Below are positions 26,324 through 34,917 of a DNA stretch of 64,000 bases, one piece after another. Under the pieces are notes generated by a model. That model was not told where the DNA came from, made no database searches, and worked only from the letters and a program-made list of their open reading frames with translations. Each line of letters starts with the position of its first letter. Within the stretch, counting starts at the first letter, position 1. The stretch covers positions 97,528 to 161,527 of the forward strand of contig JACAEL010000014.1 in NCBI GenBank assembly GCA_013388835.1, given 5' to 3'. Position numbers and translations under genes: made by a program. Source of the DNA: Candidatus Thorarchaeota archaeon (GTDB taxonomy: Archaea; Asgardarchaeota; Thorarchaeia; Thorarchaeales; Thorarchaeaceae).

Positions 26324-27244
26324 TTGGCCATCGAAGTCCACAATGAGGAAGCATCCACATCGGGCGCCGATAAGGCAGCGGCAGTACTAGAGGTGATTTT
26401 CGTCCGTTTCGTAATCTACGGTCTGCTTGCCCTGTGGTTGGTTCAACTCATGTGCGGGACCCCCACTCCCAATCCATTCCCGATAGAAGCCGCATACACT
26501 GTGGGAGCCCTGTGGTTTGTGGTTCCGTTTGTACTGATATACGGACTCAGACGGAACGCTCAAGAATACGGGCTTTCTACTCAGTCCAGTAGACAGAGCA
26601 TCGACCTTGCGCTCAGTGCATTTCCATACATGATACTCGCCGAGAATGCTGTGATGATGCTACTAATCACGATAGGCTGGTCATACCTAGAGCCACAAGG
26701 TGCTCTTGTCCTGACGGCCTCCTTCACACTTGCCCTGCTGCTGATTGTTCGGATGGTCTCCCGCAAGTACTCATCGTTTCATGACATCCAGATTCCTGAC
26801 AACAAGCACAGTAGCAATGTGCTTGTCATTCTCCTACTGCTCTGCCTGCCAATCGGACTTGGAATCGTGCCAGGCAAACTATCACTGCTGCTTGTTTCTA
26901 CTGTGGTGTGGCAGTTTGTCATCTCCGGGTTCGGAGAAGAGGTGTTCTTCCGTGGCTACATCCAGTCAAGACTGAATGCGGCATTCGGTCGTCCATACGA
27001 GTGGAAAGGGATCAGGTTCGGCGCCGGACTCTTCATGACGGCAGCCCTCTTTGGTATCACTCATATGCTCAACACAGCGAACATCTGGCTGGGCGACTTC
27101 AACTTGGCATGGTGGTGGGGAACGTTCACATTCGTGGGTGGCTTGCTGTTGGGGCTGCTGCGTGAGAAGACCGGCTCAGTGCTCGCACCTGCCACACTTC
27201 ATGGTCTTGAGGCAGTGGGTGAAGGCCTTGCACTGCTCTTCTAG
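26324..27244 (+). CDS. CPBP (CAAX/bacteriocin-processing) family intramembrane protease
   Basis: A 306-residue, eight-helix membrane protein with the two motifs that define the family: FGEEVFFRGY (EExxxR) and LFGITHML (FxxxH), followed by a helix with GGLLLGLLREKTGS and the final H of ATLHGLE. Eukaryotic relatives (Rce1) cleave prenylated CaaX proteins; prokaryotic ones have varied and mostly unknown substrates. The start is TTG 26324 because GGAGGT lies 7 bases upstream. The frame begins earlier with GTG 26294, but that has no binding site. The small GTPase in this window has no CaaX end, so no link to it is indicated. Confidence 0.88.
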   Translation: MAIEVHNEEASTSGADKAAAVLEVIFVRFVIYGLLALWLVQLMCGTPTPNPFPIEAAYTVGALWFVVPFVLIYGLRRNAQEYGLSTQSSRQSIDLALSAFPYMILAENAVMMLLITIGWSYLEPQGALVLTASFTLALLLIVRMVSRKYSSFHDIQIPDNKHSSNVLVILLLLCLPIGLGIVPGKLSLLLVSTVVWQFVISGFGEEVFFRGYIQSRLNAAFGRPYEWKGIRFGAGLFMTAALFGITHMLNTANIWLGDFNLAWWWGTFTFVGGLLLGLLREKTGSVLAPATLHGLEAVGEGLALLF

Positions 27245-27495
27245 ACCAATGTAGAGGTGTTACAACACGCGCTCGTTTCTCCGGTTCGTCCGTGTGTTTC
27301 CCCTGGAGTCGTCGAGGATTGGACGTATGTGCGATTCTGATCTAACGAAGACTGAGCTTGGCAGATACACGGGCCGATTGCGTTTCAGGTCTCTTGTCCA
27401 AGAGGGAACTGCAAGATGATTCTTCTGCGCGCACTTGTCCCAGCAGACAAGAATAAGTGAATCACTGTCTGCAGACCGGCATCCCTCTCCGGGTG

Positions 27496-28149
27496 ATGTG
27501 GTTCAACAATCATATTGAGGTGGCAGATTCAATGAGCGGGCAGGCCGTCACAGAGGTCCAGCAGACTGGAGGCTGTCTTGTTGTGAAAACGCGAATCGAA
27601 TGCATGGAGCGAGTCCTGCTGACTTGTATGACCTCTTGGGCAGTTTCGTCTCAATCGGACCAGATTCTGTACCAGCGTACTGAGCTAGGAGTCGGATCAG
27701 TAGTGGTGCGACTCATCGACGGACCTATCCCACTGGAACATGTTGCGGCCGTACGTGACTTTGCTCGAGATGTGCTTCAGAGACCGGTGAGCGTGAAGGC
27801 GAAACGATTTGACCTTCCGAAGAAGCTCCGGAGAGTGTTTCTTGCGAATCGGGAAGATGGGTGTGAGGTTTTTGCGGATGCTGACGCGGCGCGATTCTGG
27901 TCTGGAGACCCCTCATGTGTGAGGGATGTCACTGTGCGTGCTGCAGCGTCTGCGCTCAAGACTGATGAGGCGACTGTGACTGAGAGTGCTGGTGCCGCGA
28001 CAGAGGCGGCTTGGGTGGAGATATCCGCCGGTCTATCGTTGAAACAGGCTGCACAGGCATTTCAGACGAGATTGGAAACTGCTGGCATTTCAATAGAAAC
28101 GCTGGAACTCAAGGTCCCTCTCAGACGGCACCCTGAACATGATGTCTAG
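27496..28149 (+). CDS. Hypothetical soluble protein, 217 aa
   Basis: A protein of mixed alpha/beta composition with no membrane segment or signal peptide. It contains three visible parts: MWFNNHIEVADSMSG to WAVSSQSDQILY, a middle with LIDGPIPLEHVAAVRDFARDVL and KRFDLPKKLRRVF, and an Ala-rich C-terminus with several predicted helices (AASALKTDEATVTESAGAAT, LKQAAQAFQTRLETAG). I do not recognise a family. Codon use is like that of its neighbours. ATG 27496 is chosen; an in-frame GTG at 27457 would add 13 residues. An AATAAG element near 27450 could be its TATA box. It follows the CPBP protease by about 250 bases. Confidence 0.6.
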   Translation: MWFNNHIEVADSMSGQAVTEVQQTGGCLVVKTRIECMERVLLTCMTSWAVSSQSDQILYQRTELGVGSVVVRLIDGPIPLEHVAAVRDFARDVLQRPVSVKAKRFDLPKKLRRVFLANREDGCEVFADADAARFWSGDPSCVRDVTVRAAASALKTDEATVTESAGAATEAAWVEISAGLSLKQAAQAFQTRLETAGISIETLELKVPLRRHPEHDV

Positions 28150-28228
28150 GCCACCACTATGACGATTCAGACTTCTGCCGGTCCTCTGTGCCTCGGCTGA
28201 ATCTCGAAAAGGTCTTAAGGCGACGAGG

Positions 28229-28399
28229 GTGAGGCGGCGATGCCAATCGAAACTACTTGTCCAAGTCTATGAGCGAGGAAGAGGCGAAGAAACCCGGAGT
28301 GTCGCGCAGACATCGTCAGATTGGCCTTCGCTTCTCGCAGGACAGACAGAGGCCCTCGCCAATTCAGTCACTGACCTCCTCTGGATGAGGAAGGAATGA
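28229..28399 (+). CDS. Possible small protein, 56 aa
   Basis: The 390-base gap before the homocysteine operon holds a frame from GTG 28229 to TGA 28397. Its last part (DWPSLLAGQTEALANSVTD) looks helical. A TCTTAAGG element lies just upstream (28213-28220). No family or ribosome binding site is seen. A competing frame from ATG 28270 is also open for 39 codons, so the call is weak. Confidence 0.25.
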   Translation: MRRRCQSKLLVQVYERGRGEETRSVAQTSSDWPSLLAGQTEALANSVTDLLWMRKE

Positions 28400-28490
28400 G
28401 GGCTGCAGAGTCTGGAGAACGAAAGCCGTGAGGCTCCCGGTCGAACGAGTATTGATCTCCAGTTGGCTGTTGTCATGTCCTACTTGACCG

Positions 28491-28497
28491 GCTTATC
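28491..28497 (+). promoter_or_regulatory. Likely TATA element of the homocysteine operon
   Basis: GCTTATC about 48 bases before ATG 28542. A start 25 bases downstream would give a leader of roughly 25 bases carrying the GGAGGTGA ribosome binding site. Confidence 0.35.
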
Positions 28498-28541
28498 CTC
28501 CCTCAGACGGACATGTGTTTCGAAGGCTCGGAGGTGACAGG

Positions 28542-29900
28542 ATGGCACAACCAGAGAAGTCCATTGGTGAGATTAACGAGAGGATTAGAGACGGTAGCGT
28601 CAGAGTGGTCAATGCTTCAGAGATGACAAAGATTGTAGCAGAGCTAGGTCCGGAGGCCGCACTTCATGAAGTGGATGTGGTGACCACTGGCACGTTTGGC
28701 GCGATGTGTTCATCTGGTGTGTGGATGAACTTCGGGCACTCCGAGCCGCCCATCAAGATGTCGAGGGTCTGGCTCAATGACGTTGAGGCCTACGCAGGTG
28801 TCGCTGCTGTAGATGCGTACCTCGGAGCCACTCGGCCATCGGAGACACATGGAATAGAGTATGGTGGCGGGCATGTGATAGAGGACCTGATTCGGAGGCG
28901 TCCTGTGACTCTTCGTGCACAGGGCTACGGCACTGACTGTTATCCGAGCAGGTCTATCTCGACGGAGATTGTAATCGACGAGTTGAACCAGGCGACGATG
29001 TCGAATCCGCGGAACTGCTACGAACGATACGGCGTCGCCACCAATACCTCCAACAAGACACTCTACACATACATGGGCAAGCTTCTTCCGGACGCAGGCA
29101 ATGCGAACTACTCCGGCGCGGGAGAGTTGTCCCCTATTGCTAATGACCCAGTCTATGCCACAATCGGTGTCGGTACCAGAGTGCTCTTGGGCGGTGCAGA
29201 GGGATTTGTGGTCGGGAGCGGGACCCAACACAGCCCTATCACGGGCTTCGGCACACTGATGCTACAGGGAGACCTGAAGCAGATGTCTCCTGAGTTCATC
29301 AGGGGCGCGACAATTACGGGATACGGGAGTACGCTCTACGTCGGGGTGTCTGTACCAATCCCGGTCCTGAACGTCGACATAGCGCGCAGAGCGGGGGTTT
29401 CAGATGCAGACATCACAACGAGTGTCTTCGACTATGGAGTGCCGAGCAGGAGTCGTCCTGTCCTTGCGCAGGTGAACTACGAGGAACTGAAGTCAGGCGC
29501 AATCGAAGTGAGAGGTCGGGAGGTCAAGACATCCTCGCTCTCAAGTCTGAAGATGGCACTTCGGGTGGCGGAACTTCTGAAGAGGAGAATCGCTTCCGGG
29601 GACTTCCTCCTCAGTGCAGCTGTGGAGCCTCTTCGATCAAAGGACACGGTGGCACCCATGGTCCAGCGGACTCCCCGGGGCACAAGAGTCTCTGCAGGGT
29701 CTCCACCTGTTCCAGATGACCAACTTGTACGATTGGATGAGACACGATGTGTTCACTGTGGTCTGTGTGTTGCCATATGTCCATGCGGTGTCTACTCTCA
29801 GGACACAAGTGGCACTGTTTCGTATAGGCCCGACGAGTGCACAGGATGCCGTGAGTGCGCGGATGTCTGCCCACAGAGGGCGATTCTAGTGAGGGGATGA
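28542..29900 (+). CDS. Homocysteine biosynthesis protein (DUF39/COG1900) fused to a 2[4Fe-4S] ferredoxin
   Basis: Residues 1-380 are the DUF39/HcyBio domain, which in Methanosarcina acetivorans (MA1821) is needed to make homocysteine from aspartate semialdehyde and a sulfur source. The two conserved cysteines of the family are at Cys56 (GTFGAMCSSG) and Cys133 (GYGTDCYPSR) and are the expected persulfide/substrate sites. Residues 400-450 carry two ferredoxin motifs, CVHCGLCVAICPCG and CTGCRECADVCP. In Methanosarcina this electron carrier is a separate gene (MA1822); here it is fused. ATG 28542 follows GGAGGTGA. It is the first gene of a four-gene operon that supplies its substrate. Recognition is strong; the exact sulfur donor is not known. 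Confidence 0.92.
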   Translation: MAQPEKSIGEINERIRDGSVRVVNASEMTKIVAELGPEAALHEVDVVTTGTFGAMCSSGVWMNFGHSEPPIKMSRVWLNDVEAYAGVAAVDAYLGATRPSETHGIEYGGGHVIEDLIRRRPVTLRAQGYGTDCYPSRSISTEIVIDELNQATMSNPRNCYERYGVATNTSNKTLYTYMGKLLPDAGNANYSGAGELSPIANDPVYATIGVGTRVLLGGAEGFVVGSGTQHSPITGFGTLMLQGDLKQMSPEFIRGATITGYGSTLYVGVSVPIPVLNVDIARRAGVSDADITTSVFDYGVPSRSRPVLAQVNYEELKSGAIEVRGREVKTSSLSSLKMALRVAELLKRRIASGDFLLSAAVEPLRSKDTVAPMVQRTPRGTRVSAGSPPVPDDQLVRLDETRCVHCGLCVAICPCGVYSQDTSGTVSYRPDECTGCRECADVCPQRAILVRG

Positions 29901-29911
29901 GGTGATGCCAC

Positions 29912-30634
29912 TTGAGACGTACTCACATCAGTATAGGCGAAACGTATGCCACCCTGCTCTCAGAGCCCGAGTTCGTTCGACCTGCGGAACAGGCAGTGGC
30001 TGAGGCACGCAGGTCCATTGTCGGCTATCTGCGGAGTCACGCCGAGTTTGGGGACAGCTTGGAGCCGGTGCGGGTGTCAGACACAGCCCCCGCAATCGTC
30101 CAACACATGGCCAATGCTGCCAGCACCATGCGGGTTGGTCCAATGGCCGCAGTAGCAGGAGCAATAGCTCAGTATGTGGTGGAGCGTCTGGTTGACCTGG
30201 GCGCCGAACATGTGGTCTTCGACAATGGGGGCGACATCGCGATGTTTCTGTCACACCCCGTCGTTGTGGGTGTCTATGCAGGTGAACATGCGATGCGCCA
30301 GCTTGGAATGAGAGTGACGGATACGGGAAGGCTTCTCTCTATTTGCACCTCATCCGGCACCGTAGGCCATTCGCTCAGCTTCGGGGTGTCTGATGCTGCT
30401 ACAGTCTTCGCCGATGATGCTGCCCTTGCCGATGCGGCGGCTACCGCCCTTGGTAATCGTGTCTCAGACAGCAGTCCTCAGACCATTGAATATGCACTGA
30501 GAGCCACCGCCGCCTCGGGACTCAGGGGGATGATGGTCCTAGTGGGCGAGACCATCGGTATCCATGGTATCATTCCAGAGTTTGTCCGTGCAGACGTACG
30601 TCAAGAACTCATATCTAGGGGATATGGAGGCTGA
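29912..30634 (+). CDS. UPF0280 (COG2122) ApbE-like protein of homocysteine synthesis
   Basis: A 240-residue protein of UPF0280, distantly related to the flavin transferase ApbE. Typical blocks are VQHMANAASTMRVGPMAAVAGAIA, GAEHVVFDNGGDIAM and CTSSGTVGHSLSFG. Work on M. acetivorans linked the COG2122 protein to the same DUF39-dependent homocysteine route, and the gene sits here between that gene and aspartate-semialdehyde dehydrogenase, in agreement. The start is TTG 29912, 5 bases after GAGGTGAT. It lies 11 bases after the preceding stop. Its chemistry is not established. A role in maturing or transferring a group to the DUF39 protein would be inference. Confidence 0.9.
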   Translation: MRRTHISIGETYATLLSEPEFVRPAEQAVAEARRSIVGYLRSHAEFGDSLEPVRVSDTAPAIVQHMANAASTMRVGPMAAVAGAIAQYVVERLVDLGAEHVVFDNGGDIAMFLSHPVVVGVYAGEHAMRQLGMRVTDTGRLLSICTSSGTVGHSLSFGVSDAATVFADDAALADAAATALGNRVSDSSPQTIEYALRATAASGLRGMMVLVGETIGIHGIIPEFVRADVRQELISRGYGG

Positions 30635-30638
30635 ACAA

Positions 30639-31724
30639 ATGAATAAGATTCGATGCTGCATACTTGGTGCGACTGGGCTTGTAGGCCAGCAGTTTGTAAG
30701 ACTTCTGAGCGGCCATCCTTACTTTGAGGTCTCAATGCTGACCGCATCTGAGAGTTCAGTAGGCAAGACCTACGAGGAGGCGACCGAGTGGGTGGTTGGA
30801 GGAGAGATGCCAGCGAATGTGCGGGCGCTGGAGGTGTCAGACTCCCGCCCGGAGTCGGTGCTTGACAGAGAGGTGTCACTCGCCTTCTGTGCCCTCCCGG
30901 CCAGTATTGCCTCAGACATTGAAGTAGACCTCGCCAAGTCCGGTGTTCATGTCTTCAGCAACGCAAGCGCTCATAGGATGGACGGTCACACACCGATACT
31001 GATCCCGGACATCAATCCGGAGCATCTCCGTCTTGTTCGCAAGCAGCCCTACGGCCGTGGCTTCATAGTCACAAACTCGAACTGTTCCACTTCAGGTCTA
31101 GTCTTTGGCCTACGACCTCTGATGTCCTTCGGGATACGGTATGTGAATGTGACTACATATCAAGCCGTGTCAGGCGCAGGCAGACGAGGTGTGGCCTCAA
31201 TGGACATACTCGGAAACGTCATACCCTTCATCGCTCAGGAGGAGGAGAAGATTGAGCGGGAGTCACGGAAGATACTTGGGGTGCTGGATGTGGAGGACAT
31301 TCGACCGGCGCAGTTCGAGATTGATGCAAGCTGTGCCAGAGTCCCAGTCATGAACGGGCACCTGGAGAGTGTCACGGTTAACCTCGAGCAGGATGTGAGC
31401 ATAGAGGACGCAAGGGCTGCTCTCATGAACTACACGGAGGAGCCTCAGCGGCTCAGGTTGCCCACAGCACCCCCACAGCCAATCGTGGTCGTGGGCGAAT
31501 CCGACAGGCCGCAGCCGGCGAGAGACCTCCATCTTGAACCACCGCACAATGGAATGGCTGTTGTGATAGGCCGGCTCAGGAAGAAGCAACGCAGGCTCAG
31601 CTTCTTCCTTCTGGTGAACAATACGATACGTGGAGCTGCTGGTGCATCGGTACTCAACGCAGAGTTCGCCATGGCCAAGGGCTACCTGAACACCGATTCG
31701 GAGGTGAGCGAATGCAGGTCATGA
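30639..31724 (+). CDS. asd: Aspartate-semialdehyde dehydrogenase
   Basis: NADP-dependent reduction of aspartyl phosphate to aspartate semialdehyde. The 361-residue protein begins with the nucleotide motif LGATGLVGQ, has the nucleophile Cys149 in SNCSTSGL and the later YQAVSGAGRRG segment. The NCST rather than NCTT context and the length match the archaeal/fungal-type enzymes. ATG 30639 is chosen because GGAGG, formed within the end of the UPF0280 gene, lies 8 bases upstream. Only 4 bases separate the two genes. It receives aspartyl phosphate from the kinase encoded next and feeds the DUF39 protein. Confidence 0.95.
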   Translation: MNKIRCCILGATGLVGQQFVRLLSGHPYFEVSMLTASESSVGKTYEEATEWVVGGEMPANVRALEVSDSRPESVLDREVSLAFCALPASIASDIEVDLAKSGVHVFSNASAHRMDGHTPILIPDINPEHLRLVRKQPYGRGFIVTNSNCSTSGLVFGLRPLMSFGIRYVNVTTYQAVSGAGRRGVASMDILGNVIPFIAQEEEKIERESRKILGVLDVEDIRPAQFEIDASCARVPVMNGHLESVTVNLEQDVSIEDARAALMNYTEEPQRLRLPTAPPQPIVVVGESDRPQPARDLHLEPPHNGMAVVIGRLRKKQRRLSFFLLVNNTIRGAAGASVLNAEFAMAKGYLNTDSEVSECRS

Positions 31725-33097
31725 AGTTTGGCGGTGGCTGTCTGAGAGATGGCAGAGACCTTCTTCGAGTGGCGAAGATAGTCCGGCAGTCGGGAGGTGT
31801 ACCTCTGGCACTGGTCGTATCAGCCGCTTATGGAGTCACTGACATACTGGACGAGGCCGTTCGTTCTGCTCTCCGCTCCGAGGACGAAGTACAGTTGTAT
31901 GTCGACCGGGTTCGTCAAAGACACTTCAAGATGCTCGATGAGACCGTGACCGAACCATCCCTTCGCAGTGAAGTGGGGACAGCTATTGAAGAGCGTCTCA
32001 GACGACTGGAAAGGCTTCTCTATGGCGTGGCGTACACGGGTGAGATGGTTGACCCTGTCAGGGTCCTTGTGTTGAGTCAGGGCGAGCGCCTCTCCGCACT
32101 TCTTATGGCTGGGGTCCTCCGGCAGACCGGTCTGCCTTCTGAAGCACTAGAGTCGGACCGCATAGGTGTGGTCACTGATGGTTCTTGCGACAACGCGACG
32201 GCGGACCTGGCTGAGGTCGCTCGGAATCTCAGCTCAACGGTGCGCCCTCTCATCGACCGCGGCATCATCCCTGTCATCACGGGCTTCTTTGGCTGTACTC
32301 CGGAGGGCAAGACCTCGTCCTTCGGAAGGAACGGCTCCGACTACAGTGCGGCTGTAATAGCTCGTGCTCTGGGAGCCCAGTCGCTACACATCTGGAAGGA
32401 TGCAGATGGTTTCATGACCGCCGACCCACGGCTTGTCCCGGATGCCAGAAGGATTGACGAGTTGTCGTACTACGAGGCGGCAGAGTTGTCTTACTTCGGG
32501 GCCAAGATTCTCCATCCCCGCACGGTTGAACCACTGGTGGGTAGTAGTATCAGCGTGTCCATCCGAAGCGTGCATGCGCCTGATAGAGTGGGTACCATTG
32601 TCCGACCCGATGGTCGCGCTGGAAGCAACGTGGTGAAGAGTGTCACCTATAACACGGGGGTATCTGTGCTCAGGGTGCATGGTGCAGGAGTTGGTCACAA
32701 ACCCGGGATCATAGGTGACATTGGACGGCGACTGAGTGATAGAGGCATAAACATCTACTCAGTGATAACCTCTCAGACCTGCATCAACCTCCTGCTTGAC
32801 AGTGCTGACTCTGAACGAAGTGTTGTTGCGCTCCGTCCGCTCGTTGGCGGGGTGATTGAGCGAATCGAGGTGCGTCAAGATGTCGCACTCGTCGCAGTTG
32901 TTGGCGAGGGCGTCTTGCGGACAAAGGGGATTGCAGCAATGGTCTTCTCTGCGGTGGCCGAGCGCGGAATAAACGTTGAGATGATCTCTGCTGGTGCTTC
33001 GGAGGTGGCGTACTACTTCCTAGTCCCGCGAGGGGACCTCGAGTCTGCAGTCCGCGCTGTCCACAACAGGGCGTTTGTGCAAGAGTACAGACCATGA
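31712..33097 (+). CDS. lysC: Aspartate kinase
   Basis: Phosphorylates aspartate with ATP, the first step to aspartate semialdehyde. The 461-residue protein starts with the kinase motif MKFGGGCL, has FGRNGSDYSAAVIA and the KDADGFMTADPR segment, and ends with two ACT domains (from about residue 310: SVLRVHGAGVGHKPG and VALVAVVGEGV). These are the usual site for feedback control by an end-product amino acid. It overlaps asd by 13 bases with GAGGTG placed 5 bases before ATG 31712, so the two are translationally coupled. It is the last gene of the homocysteine operon; a hairpin at 33117 follows. Confidence 0.95.
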   Translation: MQVMKFGGGCLRDGRDLLRVAKIVRQSGGVPLALVVSAAYGVTDILDEAVRSALRSEDEVQLYVDRVRQRHFKMLDETVTEPSLRSEVGTAIEERLRRLERLLYGVAYTGEMVDPVRVLVLSQGERLSALLMAGVLRQTGLPSEALESDRIGVVTDGSCDNATADLAEVARNLSSTVRPLIDRGIIPVITGFFGCTPEGKTSSFGRNGSDYSAAVIARALGAQSLHIWKDADGFMTADPRLVPDARRIDELSYYEAAELSYFGAKILHPRTVEPLVGSSISVSIRSVHAPDRVGTIVRPDGRAGSNVVKSVTYNTGVSVLRVHGAGVGHKPGIIGDIGRRLSDRGINIYSVITSQTCINLLLDSADSERSVVALRPLVGGVIERIEVRQDVALVAVVGEGVLRTKGIAAMVFSAVAERGINVEMISAGASEVAYYFLVPRGDLESAVRAVHNRAFVQEYRP

Positions 33098-33116
33098 AGC
33101 GCCTCACAATTTCTGT

Positions 33117-33142
33117 GTGTGACTGCGGCCCCACAGTCACAC
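33117..33142 (+). terminator. Hairpin at the end of the homocysteine operon
   Basis: GTGTGACTG pairs perfectly with CAGTCACAC (9 bp, 8-base loop), 19 bases after the aspartate kinase stop. The following bases are CCCCTT, not a strong T-run, so termination may be weak or assisted. It sits immediately before the operator of the next gene. Confidence 0.45.
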
Positions 33143-33145
33143 CCC

Positions 33146-33171
33146 CTTATATCCAACTAACACTGGATATA
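33146..33171 (+). promoter_or_regulatory. TATA box within a palindromic operator
   Basis: TATATCCA (33148-33155) and TGGATATA (33164-33171) form a perfect 8-bp inverted repeat with an 8-base spacer. The left arm contains the TATA element CTTATAT used by the wHTH gene at 33186. A dimer bound here would cover the promoter, as expected for autorepression by the encoded winged-helix protein. Confidence 0.6.
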
Positions 33172-33185
33172 TGCGGTGATTAGGA

Positions 33186-33428
33186 ATGATTCAGCCTCTT
33201 GACCAGAGTCAAGACCTTACGAAGAGTCAGAGGATAGTCCTCGAGATACTGATGCAACGTGGACGAAAGGGAACGACACCCAAGCAGTTGTTGGATCAGG
33301 TGTCTTTTGCACCCAGAACAGTCAGGTATGCTCTCAGACGCCTGCTCAGCAAGAAGTTGGTGAAGCGAGTGCCATGTCTGGAAGACATGCGGCAGTGGGT
33401 CTACGTACCTGTTCGCGAGAGTTTCTAG
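33186..33428 (+). CDS. Small winged-helix DNA-binding protein
   Basis: An 80-residue protein that is nothing but a winged helix-turn-helix: LTKSQRIVLEILMQRGRKG, then TPKQLLDQVSFAPRTVRYALRRLLSKKLVKRV and the wing EDMRQWVYVP. The basic recognition helix (RTVRYALRRLL) is typical of MarR/ArsR-like archaeal regulators. ATG 33186 follows GGTGAT at 5 bases. The palindrome over its TATA box suggests it controls itself. It follows the homocysteine operon and overlaps the end of the convergent TrmB-like gene by 4 bases. Its other targets are unknown; control of the preceding operon is possible but not shown. Confidence 0.8.
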   Translation: MIQPLDQSQDLTKSQRIVLEILMQRGRKGTTPKQLLDQVSFAPRTVRYALRRLLSKKLVKRVPCLEDMRQWVYVPVRESF

Positions 33429-34834
33429 TACGCGATTCTCAGTTCCACCTCTCCGACATCGTGGTTTCTCTGGGCGAACAGAACCCTTCCATGTGCGTTG
33501 ACCAGTTCGGCGTATATTCCGGGGGGGTCCTCTACACCCTTGAGGAGGTCCGCACGGTAGGCACATATCGCCGACATTGGCAACTCGAGCACAGAGTGGA
33601 GTGCTCTCTCATAGTCAATCAGTTCTCGTAGCATGTCGTGCTGAATGAAGCAGGACATCTCTCCTGTGACCCTCATGCCTTTGAAACCCTGAGCTATGGC
33701 CGTCCGATAGTATCTGTCCCATGCCTGCATCACATCCTCTATCCTGAAGACCCCGTCTTTGATGTACAGGTCGGTGTAGTCGAGCACATCAAGCGCTCCA
33801 CTCTGCTCCTTTTCGTCAACCATCATACCGAATCTGTTCATTGCCTTGCGAATATCCTCAGAGGTCTCCTCAGAGCACACGTACTTTGCAGCCTCTCCGC
33901 TGGCGAGTCCGTGTTGAAGATAAGTGAAGAGCACCTTCTGCTTAGCCTGAATCGAGTCGTAGACGAGTATGGCATGATCATGTGGTCTAATCTCTCTCAG
34001 GAACTTTGACAGCTCATCCTGAGGCTTGTGGCTCCTCCAGTCCGTCGAGTCTCTGAACTTGCTGTCAAAGCTTCTTGCCACCAGTTCGACAAGGCTCGGG
34101 TTATTTGTCCACAGTGCACTTTCACTGACCATAGACCTGCCTGTCGAGGTGGATATGAGGACCTGTTGTCCATCTATAATGAGATATCGACCTGGTAGGT
34201 CATTGACATAGCGCAGTTCAAAGGACAGACCAGAGCACTTGCACAGCTTGTCTGGTATTGATGGGAGCTTGGCTGAGAACTCGGTCAGTACCCTGACACG
34301 CACCCCTCTCGTGCAGGCCGAATGGAGCGAGTCTGAGAAGGCTGTGAGAAACCGAATCACGTTCTCACCGGTGTCAATGATTGCGACCTCTCTCTGGGCC
34401 TCGCCAATTGAGGTCGAGGTCCGCCTTCTGACAGCGTCCTTGTCCGTGACAAGAACGAAGTGATTGTCCTCTTCGATGGCTTCCGTTGGCTGAAGTTCTT
34501 CCCGGTGTCTTTCAAGAAACTCGGTCTTCAACTGAGCAAGCTGCGTCAGTTCTTTCTCAGCAGCGCTCTTCTTTCGTGCAATCAGCATTGACAGAGCATC
34601 CTCGATTGGTACAGCCCGGTAGCCTACCGGCCTGCCAAGCACTCTCTCTACCAGTCCTATCTTCTCCAAGACTGGCAACGCGCGATAGACCTCCTCTCGT
34701 CTCACCTTGGCAGTGGCCGATATCCTACTGGGGATAGTTGTACCAAGCCTAACGGCTGCAAGGTATACTCTTGCCTGATAGAGTGTGAGACCAAAATCAG
34801 ACAGAGCCTTCGCAGTGTCCTCTTGTTTCGACAA
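33425..34834 (-). CDS. TrmB-like regulator fused to a MEDS sensory domain
   Basis: A 469-residue protein. Residues 1-90 are a TrmB-type winged helix (LTLYQARVYLAAVRLG, REEVYRALPVLEKIGLVERV). Residues 90-120 form a coiled coil, and 125-275 the TrmB effector-like middle domain (FVLVTDKDAVRRR, VAIIDTGENVIRFL, GRYLIIDGQQVLI). Residues 285-460 match MEDS/DcmR domains (HDHAILVYDS, LFTYLQHGLASGEAAKYVCSEE), known from methanogen and methylotroph signalling proteins. The combination implies a transcription factor that reads two signals. It is convergent with the small wHTH gene, and divergent from nothing: about 80 bases upstream lies another minus-strand gene. Ligands are unknown. Confidence 0.85.
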   Translation of the reverse strand: MSKQEDTAKALSDFGLTLYQARVYLAAVRLGTTIPSRISATAKVRREEVYRALPVLEKIGLVERVLGRPVGYRAVPIEDALSMLIARKKSAAEKELTQLAQLKTEFLERHREELQPTEAIEEDNHFVLVTDKDAVRRRTSTSIGEAQREVAIIDTGENVIRFLTAFSDSLHSACTRGVRVRVLTEFSAKLPSIPDKLCKCSGLSFELRYVNDLPGRYLIIDGQQVLISTSTGRSMVSESALWTNNPSLVELVARSFDSKFRDSTDWRSHKPQDELSKFLREIRPHDHAILVYDSIQAKQKVLFTYLQHGLASGEAAKYVCSEETSEDIRKAMNRFGMMVDEKEQSGALDVLDYTDLYIKDGVFRIEDVMQAWDRYYRTAIAQGFKGMRVTGEMSCFIQHDMLRELIDYERALHSVLELPMSAICAYRADLLKGVEDPPGIYAELVNAHGRVLFAQRNHDVGEVELRIAY

Positions 34835-34917
34835 CTGACCGCCTCACCAATAAGCCTGTTCCTGTGTCGGTTCTACTATTATATCTGTATACCGCATCCG
34901 TGAATGGGCTGCGCGGC

